A stretch of DNA of 64,000 nucleotides from Stenotrophomonas sp. 610A2 (GTDB taxonomy: Bacteria > Pseudomonadota > Gammaproteobacteria > Xanthomonadales > Xanthomonadaceae), in the NCBI RefSeq assembly GCF_030549615.1, contig NZ_CP130832.1, positions 3,720,001 to 3,784,000 of the forward strand, given 5' to 3'. The notes under the pieces are model-generated. The model was not told the origin of the DNA and searched no databases. It saw only the letters and a program-made list of their open reading frames with translations. A program made the position numbers and the translations under genes. Below, one piece after another: positions 28,401-34,426 of the stretch (within the stretch, counting starts at the first letter, position 1; every line of letters begins with the position of its first letter).

Positions 28401-30524
28401 CAAGGGACCAGTGAGGGTGACCACGATATCGGTCGGGGTATTGGCCGGCAGTGGCGTAGCCCCGGACTCGCAATGCAGGCCACCCGACGCACTGACCGAG
28501 CAGTTCCAGTTGGCCGGTGCCTGCACGGTGGCGGTGGTGCGCCCGGCCAGGAAGCCCGGCAGCGTGTCCTCAACCACCACACCGGTGGTGGCATCCGGGC
28601 CGGCGTTGCTCACGGTGATGGTGTAGCTCATGCCGGTGTAGCCGATCGGCAAGGTGTTGTCGGCCGTCCCAACGCCATTGGTACGCTTGACGATGCTCAG
28701 GTCGGCGCGCAATGGCGAGGGCATGATGCCGGCGCCGTTGCAATCGTTGCTGCTGTTCGGATCGCCAAGGCCGCTGCCGGTGCCCGGCTCGAGCGAGTTG
28801 CCGCTTCCTCCGGTGCAGGCGGTATTGGTCAGCGTGGAACCTTCGGCCTCGGGATGGGCAAAGCTCTGCAACCGCAGCGGCGCAGCACTTTGGCCCATCG
28901 CCAGCGGGTATTGGTCCGGGTTTAGGTCGCAGGTGACCACCTGCTGCGTGCCGGCAACGTAAGGCGTCGCCGTACAGGTCCAGGGTGTGGTGTTGGACGG
29001 GACGTACTCTTCGCCGATCGCCAGCGTATCAATCACCTGCACGTCGCTCAGCGCGGATGCCGGGCCCTGGTTGGTGACGTTGATCGTGGAGGTGATGATG
29101 TAGCCACTGCCGGCCGGAGGCTGGCCCGGACCAGGCCAGGTCGGCACCAACTGCGGCGCCTTGGTCTTGCCAAGGCTCAGGTCGGCACCGTTCGGCAGCA
29201 CGGTGAAGTTCGCGGTGCTGTCGTTGTTGGCGGTGTTGGCGTCGGGCAGGCTGCCGCTGACGGTTGCGGTGTTGGCCACCGGCCCACTGCTGCCCGGACC
29301 CGTCAGCGGCACGCGGGCAACTATGGTGAACGTTGCACTGGCGCCTACTGCCAACGTAGCCGGTGCGGGCAAGGAGCAGTCATGCACCGTGTTCGCGCCA
29401 TTACTTGCGCAACTCCAGCCAGGCGCACTGGTGCTGCTTTCGATCAGGAAGCCGGGCGGCATCGGATCGGTCCAGCTCACGTTTTCGGCTGGGCTCGGGC
29501 CGTTGTTGGTCACCGTCACCGTGAACGTGATCATTTCACCGGGCAGCGCAGGGATGGGTGCCGCGGTCTTGTCGATCGCGAGGTCGGCGCCCGCCGCAAT
29601 GCTTACGGCGGCATCATCGGTGTTGTTGCCGTTGTTCGGGTCAGGCGTACCAACCGCGTTGACGGTGGCGGTATTGACCACGCTGCCACTGGCGACGTCG
29701 ACCTTGCCCCTGAATGTATAGGTTGCAGTCTGGCCCACGCCGAGCGCGCCGGCATGGGTTCCGTTCTGGTTATTGAAAGTCCAACTGCCAGCAACGGCCT
29801 GCGCACTGCCCGGCACGAAACTGACACCGCTCGGCAAGGTGTCGGCGACGTTGAAATCGGTCGAGATGCTCGGGCCGTTATTGGTGACGCTGATGGTGTA
29901 AGTCACTTCACCGCCGGCGACAACAGGATCGGGCGTGGCACTCTTGGCCATGCTCAGATCGCCGGACTGGGTCAGGGTCGTGTTCTGTGTTGCGATGTTA
30001 TCGCCGGCATTGGAATCACCGGCAAAGAACGGATCAGTTGCTTGCAGACTGGCAAGCGGCGTGCCCGCGGCTGGCGCAGGTTGCCGCCCCACCGCAGCGA
30101 CGATATCAACGGTACCCGGCCCTAGCCCGGCGGTGCTCACTTGCAGGTCGATATCAAACGAATCGCCATTATCGAGCGTCTGCAGAATGGTGCAGACCAC
30201 ACGCGTGCTGACGACGGCATCGACGCTGCAGTACGGCGGCAGGTTTACCGCAGTGGTTCCCGCCGGAAGATCGAATGCAACAACTGCATCCGGCACTGCT
30301 TCAGGGCCGCCATTGGAGAAGGTCAACCTGTATTCGATGATGCCGCCTGCGGGCACCGGGTCGGCAACCTCGGAGAAAGTGTTGATCCCAAGATTCGCCG
30401 CCGCAGCCAGCGGCGCCCAAGCCAGCAGCAACAACAGGAGCATCGAACCAAGAAGATGTTTTCCCCAACGGCGCGCAGCACCATCAGGCCGTACCGGAGC
30501 AACCGCCACAAGCAACTGCGACAT
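19413..30524 (-). CDS. Giant surface protein: DUF11 and SdrD/Cna-B-like repeats plus C-terminal outer-membrane barrel
   Basis: A 3703-residue exported protein. After a basic signal peptide (cleavage after AAA near residue 40) come about eight DUF11-like modules (to about 1250), each with a hallmark such as DLSMAKS or DLAIDKT, then TVTNNGP and DTLPSG. Four SdrD/Cna-B-like modules follow (about 1295-1800), starting GTVFQDRD, GFVYVDAD, GKVWLDANNNG and GRVYYDNNKNG. Then come another DUF11 (about 1810), further Cna-B-like modules near 1968 and 2105, a DUF11 near 2255, and a last Cna-B-like module near 2405 (GKIYVDSNNN). A low-complexity linker (about 2500-2640) and an Ig-like module (about 2660-2770) lead into about 900 residues of alternating beta strands (from LLATGLVEGIVNF near 2780), ending FIRLRFKF plus a charged tail. 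That end looks like an outer-membrane barrel. The ATG at 30524 has GGAGAGG six bases before it. Probably a surface adhesin or matrix protein; function inferred. Confidence 0.88.
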   Translation of the reverse strand: MSQLLVAVAPVRPDGAARRWGKHLLGSMLLLLLLAWAPLAAAANLGINTFSEVADPVPAGGIIEYRLTFSNGGPEAVPDAVVAFDLPAGTTAVNLPPYCSVDAVVSTRVVCTILQTLDNGDSFDIDLQVSTAGLGPGTVDIVAAVGRQPAPAAGTPLASLQATDPFFAGDSNAGDNIATQNTTLTQSGDLSMAKSATPDPVVAGGEVTYTISVTNNGPSISTDFNVADTLPSGVSFVPGSAQAVAGSWTFNNQNGTHAGALGVGQTATYTFRGKVDVASGSVVNTATVNAVGTPDPNNGNNTDDAAVSIAAGADLAIDKTAAPIPALPGEMITFTVTVTNNGPSPAENVSWTDPMPPGFLIESSTSAPGWSCASNGANTVHDCSLPAPATLAVGASATFTIVARVPLTGPGSSGPVANTATVSGSLPDANTANNDSTANFTVLPNGADLSLGKTKAPQLVPTWPGPGQPPAGSGYIITSTINVTNQGPASALSDVQVIDTLAIGEEYVPSNTTPWTCTATPYVAGTQQVVTCDLNPDQYPLAMGQSAAPLRLQSFAHPEAEGSTLTNTACTGGSGNSLEPGTGSGLGDPNSSNDCNGAGIMPSPLRADLSIVKRTNGVGTADNTLPIGYTGMSYTITVSNAGPDATTGVVVEDTLPGFLAGRTTATVQAPANWNCSVSASGGLHCESGATPLPANTPTDIVVTLTGPLADSASRPAATCGATTAPAGSWCNTAGAGIDPSVPGAAGEVNPGNNTGSDYVRVPRVSNVKTEAKTITTGTTGSVGVDSIYRIEYLNEGPSLAPGVVFRDVINLRADDPGFTLVNDTRSGGGSTVCVPSVTGGVTVSPGTGGLLNVTSNGAAAGTLVLTCTPLDIPGGQQHTMTVQIRPLDDPIAGGPLRVYTNTADFFFDRDGDGTPDPSGGNDANGDFEYNTIATPADDEKTATLTVADGDVDLVVNKEDTGFTGGVDPLPYDPNDPNGNFITYQISVQNLGPSVASSVTITDTITPEANKTVQFLGSSPSPTGPFSMLRCPMTSGSNPSTGSPITVACEVPGAGFPGSDANGVIANGATSVLYLRYQYLSQPGAGGDVINNVAVASSAEPERNPANNTEGETTTIRSKVDLLISKRAVSRLTPPDPDPSVALPPILSTVSIREPFFWVFDVQNNGPGNSLSRDRTGTSPLNGTGTVITDTLPPNMVVTGTPISWRKIGPDIASLPDDQPNGTGSCSQNGQNVICNVGDVTSEGSNHGRVRVIIPVRWDVLPPGGNAINTVSVGTEQVDTDAGNNTATAPINVTASTLAGTVFQDRDRSGGNGGVPQAAAVEPRIANVSLTLTGTDEYGNAVSLNTTTDANGDYSFGDLSPSNASGYNIVQTQPLGFANGPVDPPTSGPLAPSLGGTYAAGTPNSSYSAIPVPVNSNGVRYNFPEFNNARLAGFVYVDADFNNLRTVGSDPAIAGATVELLDAVTSAVERTTTTDATGAYQFIDLDPARSYTLRQPLPAGAYRNRATAVNPGTINGAACPSGCVPGTAVAGDPSTTDRISQIDLSLGIGASEGLNFNFGEEPVGSSLAGKVWLDANNNGLIDNGETGIAGVDIQLSGTDRDNRTVALSQSTDANGAYLFAGLVPGTYTVTEPDQPANTRNGITVAGSTGGSATAVSVTPSVISAIVLDLDEASIDNNFGEIASSSIAGRVYYDNNKNGTIDAGESGIANVTLQLTGTDDQAASVAPISVVTDANGAYLFDNLRPGTYTVTEPTQPPDTTNGITTPGTVNGTPMGLATPVSTVPSAISAITLTLGQISIEQNFGEVADTPDLVVSKSAQPTRFTVNNAATYSVRVRNIGPQPTVGSYQVDDRLPTGVTLAATPSGNAWSCTGAPGADRFSCTSSTVLASGATSADAITVSVAVSAAAAAASPIHNAVIVRGGGEDADHAPSPAEQGAFDGDITQLPLCDPAITQNACRLMTEVQDAASLSGTVWFDIGSDDALLDAGDVRLPNWTVELYDPASNQVIRTASTGTDGSYRFNDLLPGTRYEVRFRHPQSGVLWGFPVTGETAAGPPAPCNSGNAINNGTSSTCRVDGDGITQLEVVLRAGENLPQQSLPVDPSGVVYDAVTRNPVQGAIVTLAPVGMCTGYDPATGVLNGGQGGYSISGNQISMTVGSDGYYQFLLGPAAPSRCEFQLTVTPPAGYTFRSAIIPAEASSLSPPGISGTTFKVQPQATAPTAPVGTGTQYFLGLFAGSATASIIHNHLPLDPAVAPGLVISKTGDKQVVEIGDTMLYTISIRQTAGEPLQTVNVIDNLPPGFTYINGTARVDGGGIADPFGKPGPRLVFNVGSISLGQQKLLTYRVRIGVGAMQGDGINRAQAHGCSTAGGCVDPGTLYPYPGGVTSNPAQYRVRVTGGVFTDEACVLGKIYVDSNNNHLQDREEIGIPGVRLYFNDGTWMVSDSEGKYSYCGLPPKSHTLKVDASTLPRGSRLITSSNRNLGDADSLFIDLKNGELHRADFIEGSGSNEVLEQVKARRTQGEVGAPETELPGLPLSFQAQPLRAPIGATDSANQMPGIVAPRGTERLTPAQREAGNSVVQGGVNAAAVTAEGGPPTAVVAGGVQVGASAGEVATLADSHRFDGALSASTVANPQSLGSTDGQPQTINLQSGAVDYSVNSDVDTLRVDVDRDGVPADGQSPVHVRVQLLGADGKLLPGKRFATIEYSGGRVRLIGGRTDELGPGRLDADRGTPGIQLPVENGSAEFDLLAPDVPQDVLVRITSGGVTAENTISFLPEMRELLATGLVEGIVNFRNGATLDTARRDDGFDRDIRRWERNFNSGKANAAARTAFFVKGKIKGEYLLTAAYDSDKEVRGRLLRDIQPEEFYPVYGDSSLRGFDARSAERLYVRVDKNRSYIMYGDFQTGDTLTTQTGISASGKAVMRSLGTYNRTATGFGWHFEGKRVRGNVFAMEDSLRQVIDEFPSQGSGPYALRNSAVLEGSERVEVITRDRNQPSRIINVRGLGRLIDYSFEPFSGRILLNSFLPAFDSELNPISLRVTYELDQGTEKFWVYGVDAQFRVNKYVEAGASYVKDENPFAAFEMGSANLGFRFGANTWMVLEAARTESEVNTNSINQYATPGLQNLSGDIAGNAYRLEFAHDGKTFDARLFAGRSDPAFNNPSSPLYGGRGEYDLELNWTVNERFQIYVEAMRSEDRNPDGGDRDAAGAGVRIDATKRLTLDLGVRSIRETIGAYSPWSSLAPFGSTGGLSGGFATGAAGGALGYGQQPLDPLTGLPIIRSGGTVPTSSLPVGTKLESDSVHVGAGYKVTDKLVLGAEYEQDVNGEDRNRVAVGADYQLRERNRLYGRYEKQTGLTSAYGITTTDRESDALVFGVDSTYLKDTQVFSEYRLRDAIAGRDVQMASGIRNDWSVREGLRLSTAAEHVKIYDGDSGDSTALALGLDYSANPLWRGAMRLEYRISGDVDSTPATNEEFNTTLFQLMWARKLNRDWTLLARNYLLATDYKSRGDVMQDRFQLGVAYRDTDRNRINALARYEYKLESDKSGMGIDGASLQEMGQDIRTAAHIVSTHADWHPSRPWWLTGRIAAKWQKDRFAYNDGTRVDDSFRGVLLSGRIVYDITENWDVGVLGTTFRGDYGSNQYAYGLEIGRLLRQNLWLSAGYNFVGFEADPDLAGYEYTDEGAFIRLRFKFDEDIFRRDDNRYRKPAQH

Positions 30525-31557
30525 CGCACCTCTCCAGAACACCCAATACACGAAGGAAGGCGCTGCCCATCACTCCCATGCAACAGCGCAAAAAGTCAGC
30601 ATTGATCTACAACGATCCACAGCGCGAAGCGATCATCGCGATGCGCGATGTCGCCTTCTCACAACTCCAAGCAACATGAATGCCCCTGCAACGAACGGTG
30701 CATGTGGATATGTGAAGCGAATGTCAAAATAAATGGCTTTTATTTTGCTGAATACACGCAGATTTGCCGTGCAATTTGGATAGGCGAGAAAAACGCGCGC
30801 GGGCAATCCCGACTCGCAGTTCTTTTCAGTTTCATTACTGAAACTTCGAATTGAAGAACCAACGCTCTCGCAGGAACTGGGGAACCCAACAACGCACTGG
30901 CACCATGGGTTGAGATGCAAATGCCTACAGCTATTTACTCAATGACACGCAGCATCGTCCTGCAAATCAACAAGCTGTTTGGATGGAGACAAACAAACCA
31001 GAGACCTCAACAAGCGACTCATAGCAATGCGACCAAGCATCGGCATCACAACCAGCCGTTCTCACCTGTGATACCGGCATTGTTTGAGCTGTTGCGGCTC
31101 GTCGCAGCTGACGCCTTCGACCAGATCTTTCCTTGGAAGCATTGCTGTCAGCACGCAACTCCCGGTTTCCGTCGCGGAGGCTTTCCTTTCTGCGCGGATC
31201 GTCGGGTGCAGCCATCGCATCGATCCTTCATTTGCGCGCGCCATGATTGCCCGGCGCCCCCGCAGGCAACCTCCCCTCCAGGGCGCATGCCAAGCTTCAA
31301 TAGCTTGGAAGGACGGAGTGCACGCCCTCTCCCGCTCGGGTTTCGCCTGTTAATCTTGGCCACCATGGATGTCCCCAGCAGCCTCCGTCCCGCCGCGCCC
31401 ACCGTCCTTGCACTGCCCATGGCAGCTGCAATACTGCGCGCTGGCGTGACCAACGCAGATGGCAGCGCACCGGAATGGCTGGCTTCCATCGCAAAGCCAA
31501 TCCTCCCCGACTTTTTGCTGCCGCGTCAGCTGCCCCGCTCGAGACAATACAGTTCAC
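30525..31557. other. 1-kb intergenic region upstream of giant gene
   Basis: No supported gene lies between the giant gene (minus) and the CadC-like regulator (plus). It holds a low-GC block at about 30690-30860 with a perfect palindrome (separate entry) and a small hairpin CCAAGCT-TCAAT-AGCTTGG at 31290-31308. Frames of 80-215 codons cross it but have no homology signal I can recognise and no good ribosome sites. Confidence 0.5.
30726..30746. promoter_or_regulatory. AT-rich perfect palindrome upstream of giant gene
   Basis: AAAATAAA-TGGCT-TTTATTTT, eight-base perfect arms in the only distinctly AT-rich stretch of this region, about 200 bases upstream of the giant gene's start. It could be a protein-binding operator or part of a promoter. 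No T-run hairpin role is obvious. Confidence 0.4.
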
Positions 31558-33219
31558 ATGTCTGACCCCCAGCCCGGTACGCCCCTGCACTACCGCCTCG
31601 ATGACCTGCGTATCGACGTAGCGCGGCAACGCGTGGTGCGCGATGACGGTCAGGTATTGGATGTCACCGGGCTCAGCTTCCGGCTGCTGCATTACCTGCT
31701 TACCCAAGGTACCCGCGTAGTCGGCTTTGATGCCCTGATCGCCAACATCTGGGCACCGGCAATCGTCAACGAGGAAACGGTGACCCAACGCGTGCGCCTG
31801 CTGCGCCAGGCCTTGGGCGACGACGGCAGGCAGGCGCGCTACTTGCGCTCCGTGCGCGGCCAGGGCTACCAGCTGTGCAGCGAGCCGGTGATTGAGGATG
31901 CGCTGGCGGCATCCACGCAGCCAACCGCATCCGCTCCGACAGCTACAAGACAGCGTCGCATCGCGATCACTGCGGGCATTGCCCTGCTTGCAGCTGCTGC
32001 CGGTCTGGTCTGGTGGCGCTGGCCTGCCCCCGCCGCGCCAGCGACTTCACCACTGCTGCAGCGCGCCGACTATTACGCGGGCATCGGTCAGCGTGAAAAC
32101 AACGAACGCGCCATGGCCTTGTACCGCCAACGCCTGCAGGAAGCGCCGGACGATGTGGCGGCAAAACTCGGGGTTGCCCGCGCCCTCGCCGCCCGCACCT
32201 GTCTGTACAACGGCAGCAGCGAAGATGCCGAGCAGGCCCAGGCTCTCGCCGAAGCCGTGATCGCCCGCCAACCGAGCTCGGCTGCCGCCTTTGCAGCGCT
32301 TGCCTACAGCCACGATTGCCGAGGCCAGATCCAGGCCGCGCTGGCTGGCTACGAGCGCGCCGTGCAGATCGATCCGAGTGCCGATTCCAGCCGTGCGTCG
32401 GCGGCCTACCTGTATGCACGTCAAGGACGTTTGAGCGACGCGCTCGCAGCCAACATGGCGGTGCGCCATCCCGAACGGGTGCGCTTCTGGGAGCTGCAGG
32501 TCGCCTCCAACCTCGACCTGCTCGGCTACACCGCGGCCGCGGAAGCCCGTTATAAACGCAGCTTCCAGTTGTACCCGGACAACGTCTTTTCCAACATCGC
32601 CTGGCCGGAGTTCCTCCACGATCACGGCCGCAGCGCTGAAGCACAGGCGGCAATGGACGAAGCAATCGCGCGCGGCACCGAACACGCCCAGCTGTATCTG
32701 CTCGCCGCCGAACTGGCACTGCAGCGCGGCGACCTCGACGCAGCGCGCAACGCGGCGCGGCAGGCACGCGCGCTCAAGCCACATGCCAGCCTGCCAATGA
32801 CAATGGCATGGATCGTGGCGGCGGAAGCAAAGCCAACAGCGCCCGAGTTGCTGGCCCGCTCGCTTGAGCTGCGTTCGGGGCTCGGCAAGGGCAGCGATGC
32901 GCAGGATGGCATCGATGCCGCGATGCTGGCCGAGCTGGCCGGCGACGGCGATGCCGCGCTGGCGGCACTGCAGGCGGCGGTTGCGGCAGGCTATCGCAAT
33001 GGCAGCTATCTGCGGGTCTCACCATTGCTGGCCGAGCTTCGCAGCGATCCAGGCTACGCACAGGTACTGCAGGCCATCGATACAGCGGTGGCCGCCGACC
33101 GGGCACGGCTCATCGCATCCGGTCAGCTGCCAGCCGATGCCCAGGCGGTTACGGCAACGCGTTTAGGATGTAGTCCTGCAGCAGCTTCTGGGTCTCCTGG
33201 TGCATCCCGCGCTGGTTGA
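31558..33219 (+). CDS. CadC-like membrane transcription regulator with TPR
   Basis: A 553-residue one-component regulator. The N-terminus (about 12-105) is an OmpR/CadC winged helix (LDDLRIDVARQRVVRDDGQ, then VTQRVRLLRQALGDD and SVRGQGYQL). A single membrane helix follows (IAITAGIALLAAAAGLVWW, about 137-157), so the DNA-binding part is cytoplasmic. The rest (about 170-520) is a periplasmic array of tetratricopeptide repeats. It is divergent from the giant surface gene across a 1-kb gap and may control it, which is inference. The frame runs 71 bases into the convergent serine hydrolase; the last 20 or so residues (from LGCSPAAA) look non-native, as if an earlier stop had been lost. Confidence 0.88.
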   Translation: MSDPQPGTPLHYRLDDLRIDVARQRVVRDDGQVLDVTGLSFRLLHYLLTQGTRVVGFDALIANIWAPAIVNEETVTQRVRLLRQALGDDGRQARYLRSVRGQGYQLCSEPVIEDALAASTQPTASAPTATRQRRIAITAGIALLAAAAGLVWWRWPAPAAPATSPLLQRADYYAGIGQRENNERAMALYRQRLQEAPDDVAAKLGVARALAARTCLYNGSSEDAEQAQALAEAVIARQPSSAAAFAALAYSHDCRGQIQAALAGYERAVQIDPSADSSRASAAYLYARQGRLSDALAANMAVRHPERVRFWELQVASNLDLLGYTAAAEARYKRSFQLYPDNVFSNIAWPEFLHDHGRSAEAQAAMDEAIARGTEHAQLYLLAAELALQRGDLDAARNAARQARALKPHASLPMTMAWIVAAEAKPTAPELLARSLELRSGLGKGSDAQDGIDAAMLAELAGDGDAALAALQAAVAAGYRNGSYLRVSPLLAELRSDPGYAQVLQAIDTAVAADRARLIASGQLPADAQAVTATRLGCSPAAASGSPGASRAG

Positions 33220-34252
33220 AGCGGGTGCGCGTGACCACGACCACGAGTTGCTTCTCCGGCACCACGAACACCGCATTGCCACCATTGCCGGACATCGCCC
33301 AGGCATGCACGGGCTTGCCGCCTGCGGTGAATGGGAAACGCCAGATCTGATAGCCGTAGTCAGCATCGAATGGAGTCTGTGCCGCGACCTGGGTCATCGC
33401 CTGCGTCCACGCAGCGGGCAGTACCTGATGACCTTTCCAGCGGCCATTGTCTATCAGCAATTGCCCCAGCTTGGCCAGGTCGCGACTACGGTATTCGGTG
33501 CCACCACCGCCCATGCCAACGCCTTCGGACGAACGGTTCCAGACCGACGCTTCAATTCCAAGTGGATGCTCCAAGGCCTCGGCAGCGAAGCGCTGCAAGG
33601 GCATATGGCTGGCACGTTCGACAATCGCCCCGAGCAGGAAGGAGTTGGCGGTGCAGTAGGCGAAGGCACGCCCGTGCGGACTATCGGCCGGCCGCTTGGT
33701 CCATGGCGCATAGCCACGCTCGGGCAGGTCAAGGGTGAAGCCGGTCCAGTCGGCGCTGACATACATGCGCTCTTCGTGCCCGGCCGAGTACTCATTGTTG
33801 TCGTCGCATTCCCACTGCGCGCTCATCGTCAGCAGGTCTTCGAGCGTGATCGCGCTCTTGAACGCACCGGGGTGCGCGGGCGTCCGCTCCGGGAAGAAGC
33901 CCAGCACCGGCGCCTTCACCCCGCTGATCATGCCGCGGTCGATGGCAGCGCCCACCAGCATCGCGGTCACGCTCTTGGTCAGCGAACGGGTGTTGTGCAG
34001 GCTGCTGCGGTCAGCGCCATTGAAGTAGGCCTCGTGGACCAGCGCCCCGCGATGCACCACCAGCACGCTGGTGGTATCGGGTGCCTGCCCGCCCTTGATC
34101 GCGGCATCCAGGGCGCTGAGCTTGCCGGCGTCCAGTCCGTGGCTGGCCGGGTCGGCGATGGGCCAATCATCGCTGGCGGGCGGGGCTGAGGCGGCCGAGC
34201 CTGACGCAAGCAACAGGGCGGCGAACAAAGGAAGGCGGATCAACAGTGACAT
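33149..34252 (-). CDS. Exported serine hydrolase (beta-lactamase/PBP fold)
   Basis: A 367-residue secreted serine hydrolase. Signal peptide MSLLIRLPLFAALLLASGSAASA. The active-site motif SLTK supplies Ser and Lys, YCTAN stands for the second motif, and SGNGGN near the C-terminus for the third. It resembles 6-aminohexanoate-dimer hydrolase and EstB-type esterases more than true beta-lactamases. The ATG at 34252 has GGAG eight bases upstream; a start at 34288 is less likely. It ends inside the convergent CadC-like gene. Palindrome copy E lies about 110 bases upstream, between it and the next gene on the same strand. Confidence 0.85.
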   Translation of the reverse strand: MSLLIRLPLFAALLLASGSAASAPPASDDWPIADPASHGLDAGKLSALDAAIKGGQAPDTTSVLVVHRGALVHEAYFNGADRSSLHNTRSLTKSVTAMLVGAAIDRGMISGVKAPVLGFFPERTPAHPGAFKSAITLEDLLTMSAQWECDDNNEYSAGHEERMYVSADWTGFTLDLPERGYAPWTKRPADSPHGRAFAYCTANSFLLGAIVERASHMPLQRFAAEALEHPLGIEASVWNRSSEGVGMGGGGTEYRSRDLAKLGQLLIDNGRWKGHQVLPAAWTQAMTQVAAQTPFDADYGYQIWRFPFTAGGKPVHAWAMSGNGGNAVFVVPEKQLVVVVTRTRFNQRGMHQETQKLLQDYILNALP

Positions 34253-34361
34253 TGGGGTGCTCCATGTGTGGAGCGCACAGCCGAACATTCGCTTGGATGA
34301 AACGCCTGATGCCTGGATGAAGATTTATGAAGTTGTTTGTAATCAGTGACTTGGCGGAAAG

Positions 34362-34420
34362 GCAAAACCGGGGTCAGAGTGGGGTTTCGGAACGAAACCC
34401 CACTCTGACCCCGGTTTTGC
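34362..34420. repeat. GGGGTCAGAGT palindrome, copy E
   Basis: Perfect 28-base arms (34362-34389 and 34393-34420), loop GAA, AGTGGGG variant, flanks GCAAAACC/GGTTTTGC. It starts about 110 bases upstream of the serine hydrolase start and ends seven bases beyond the stop of the TAP-like hydrolase, so it may end that transcript. Confidence 0.95.
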
Positions 34421-34426
34421 TCTCGC

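Noticed and set aside
30915..31565. 216-codon frame in the intergenic region
   Set aside because: No family signal; mixed composition; ends just after the regulator start. Treated as non-coding.
15813..34420. CRISPR array
   Set aside because: The repeats are single long palindromes between or within genes, not short direct repeats with regular spacers, and no cas gene is present.
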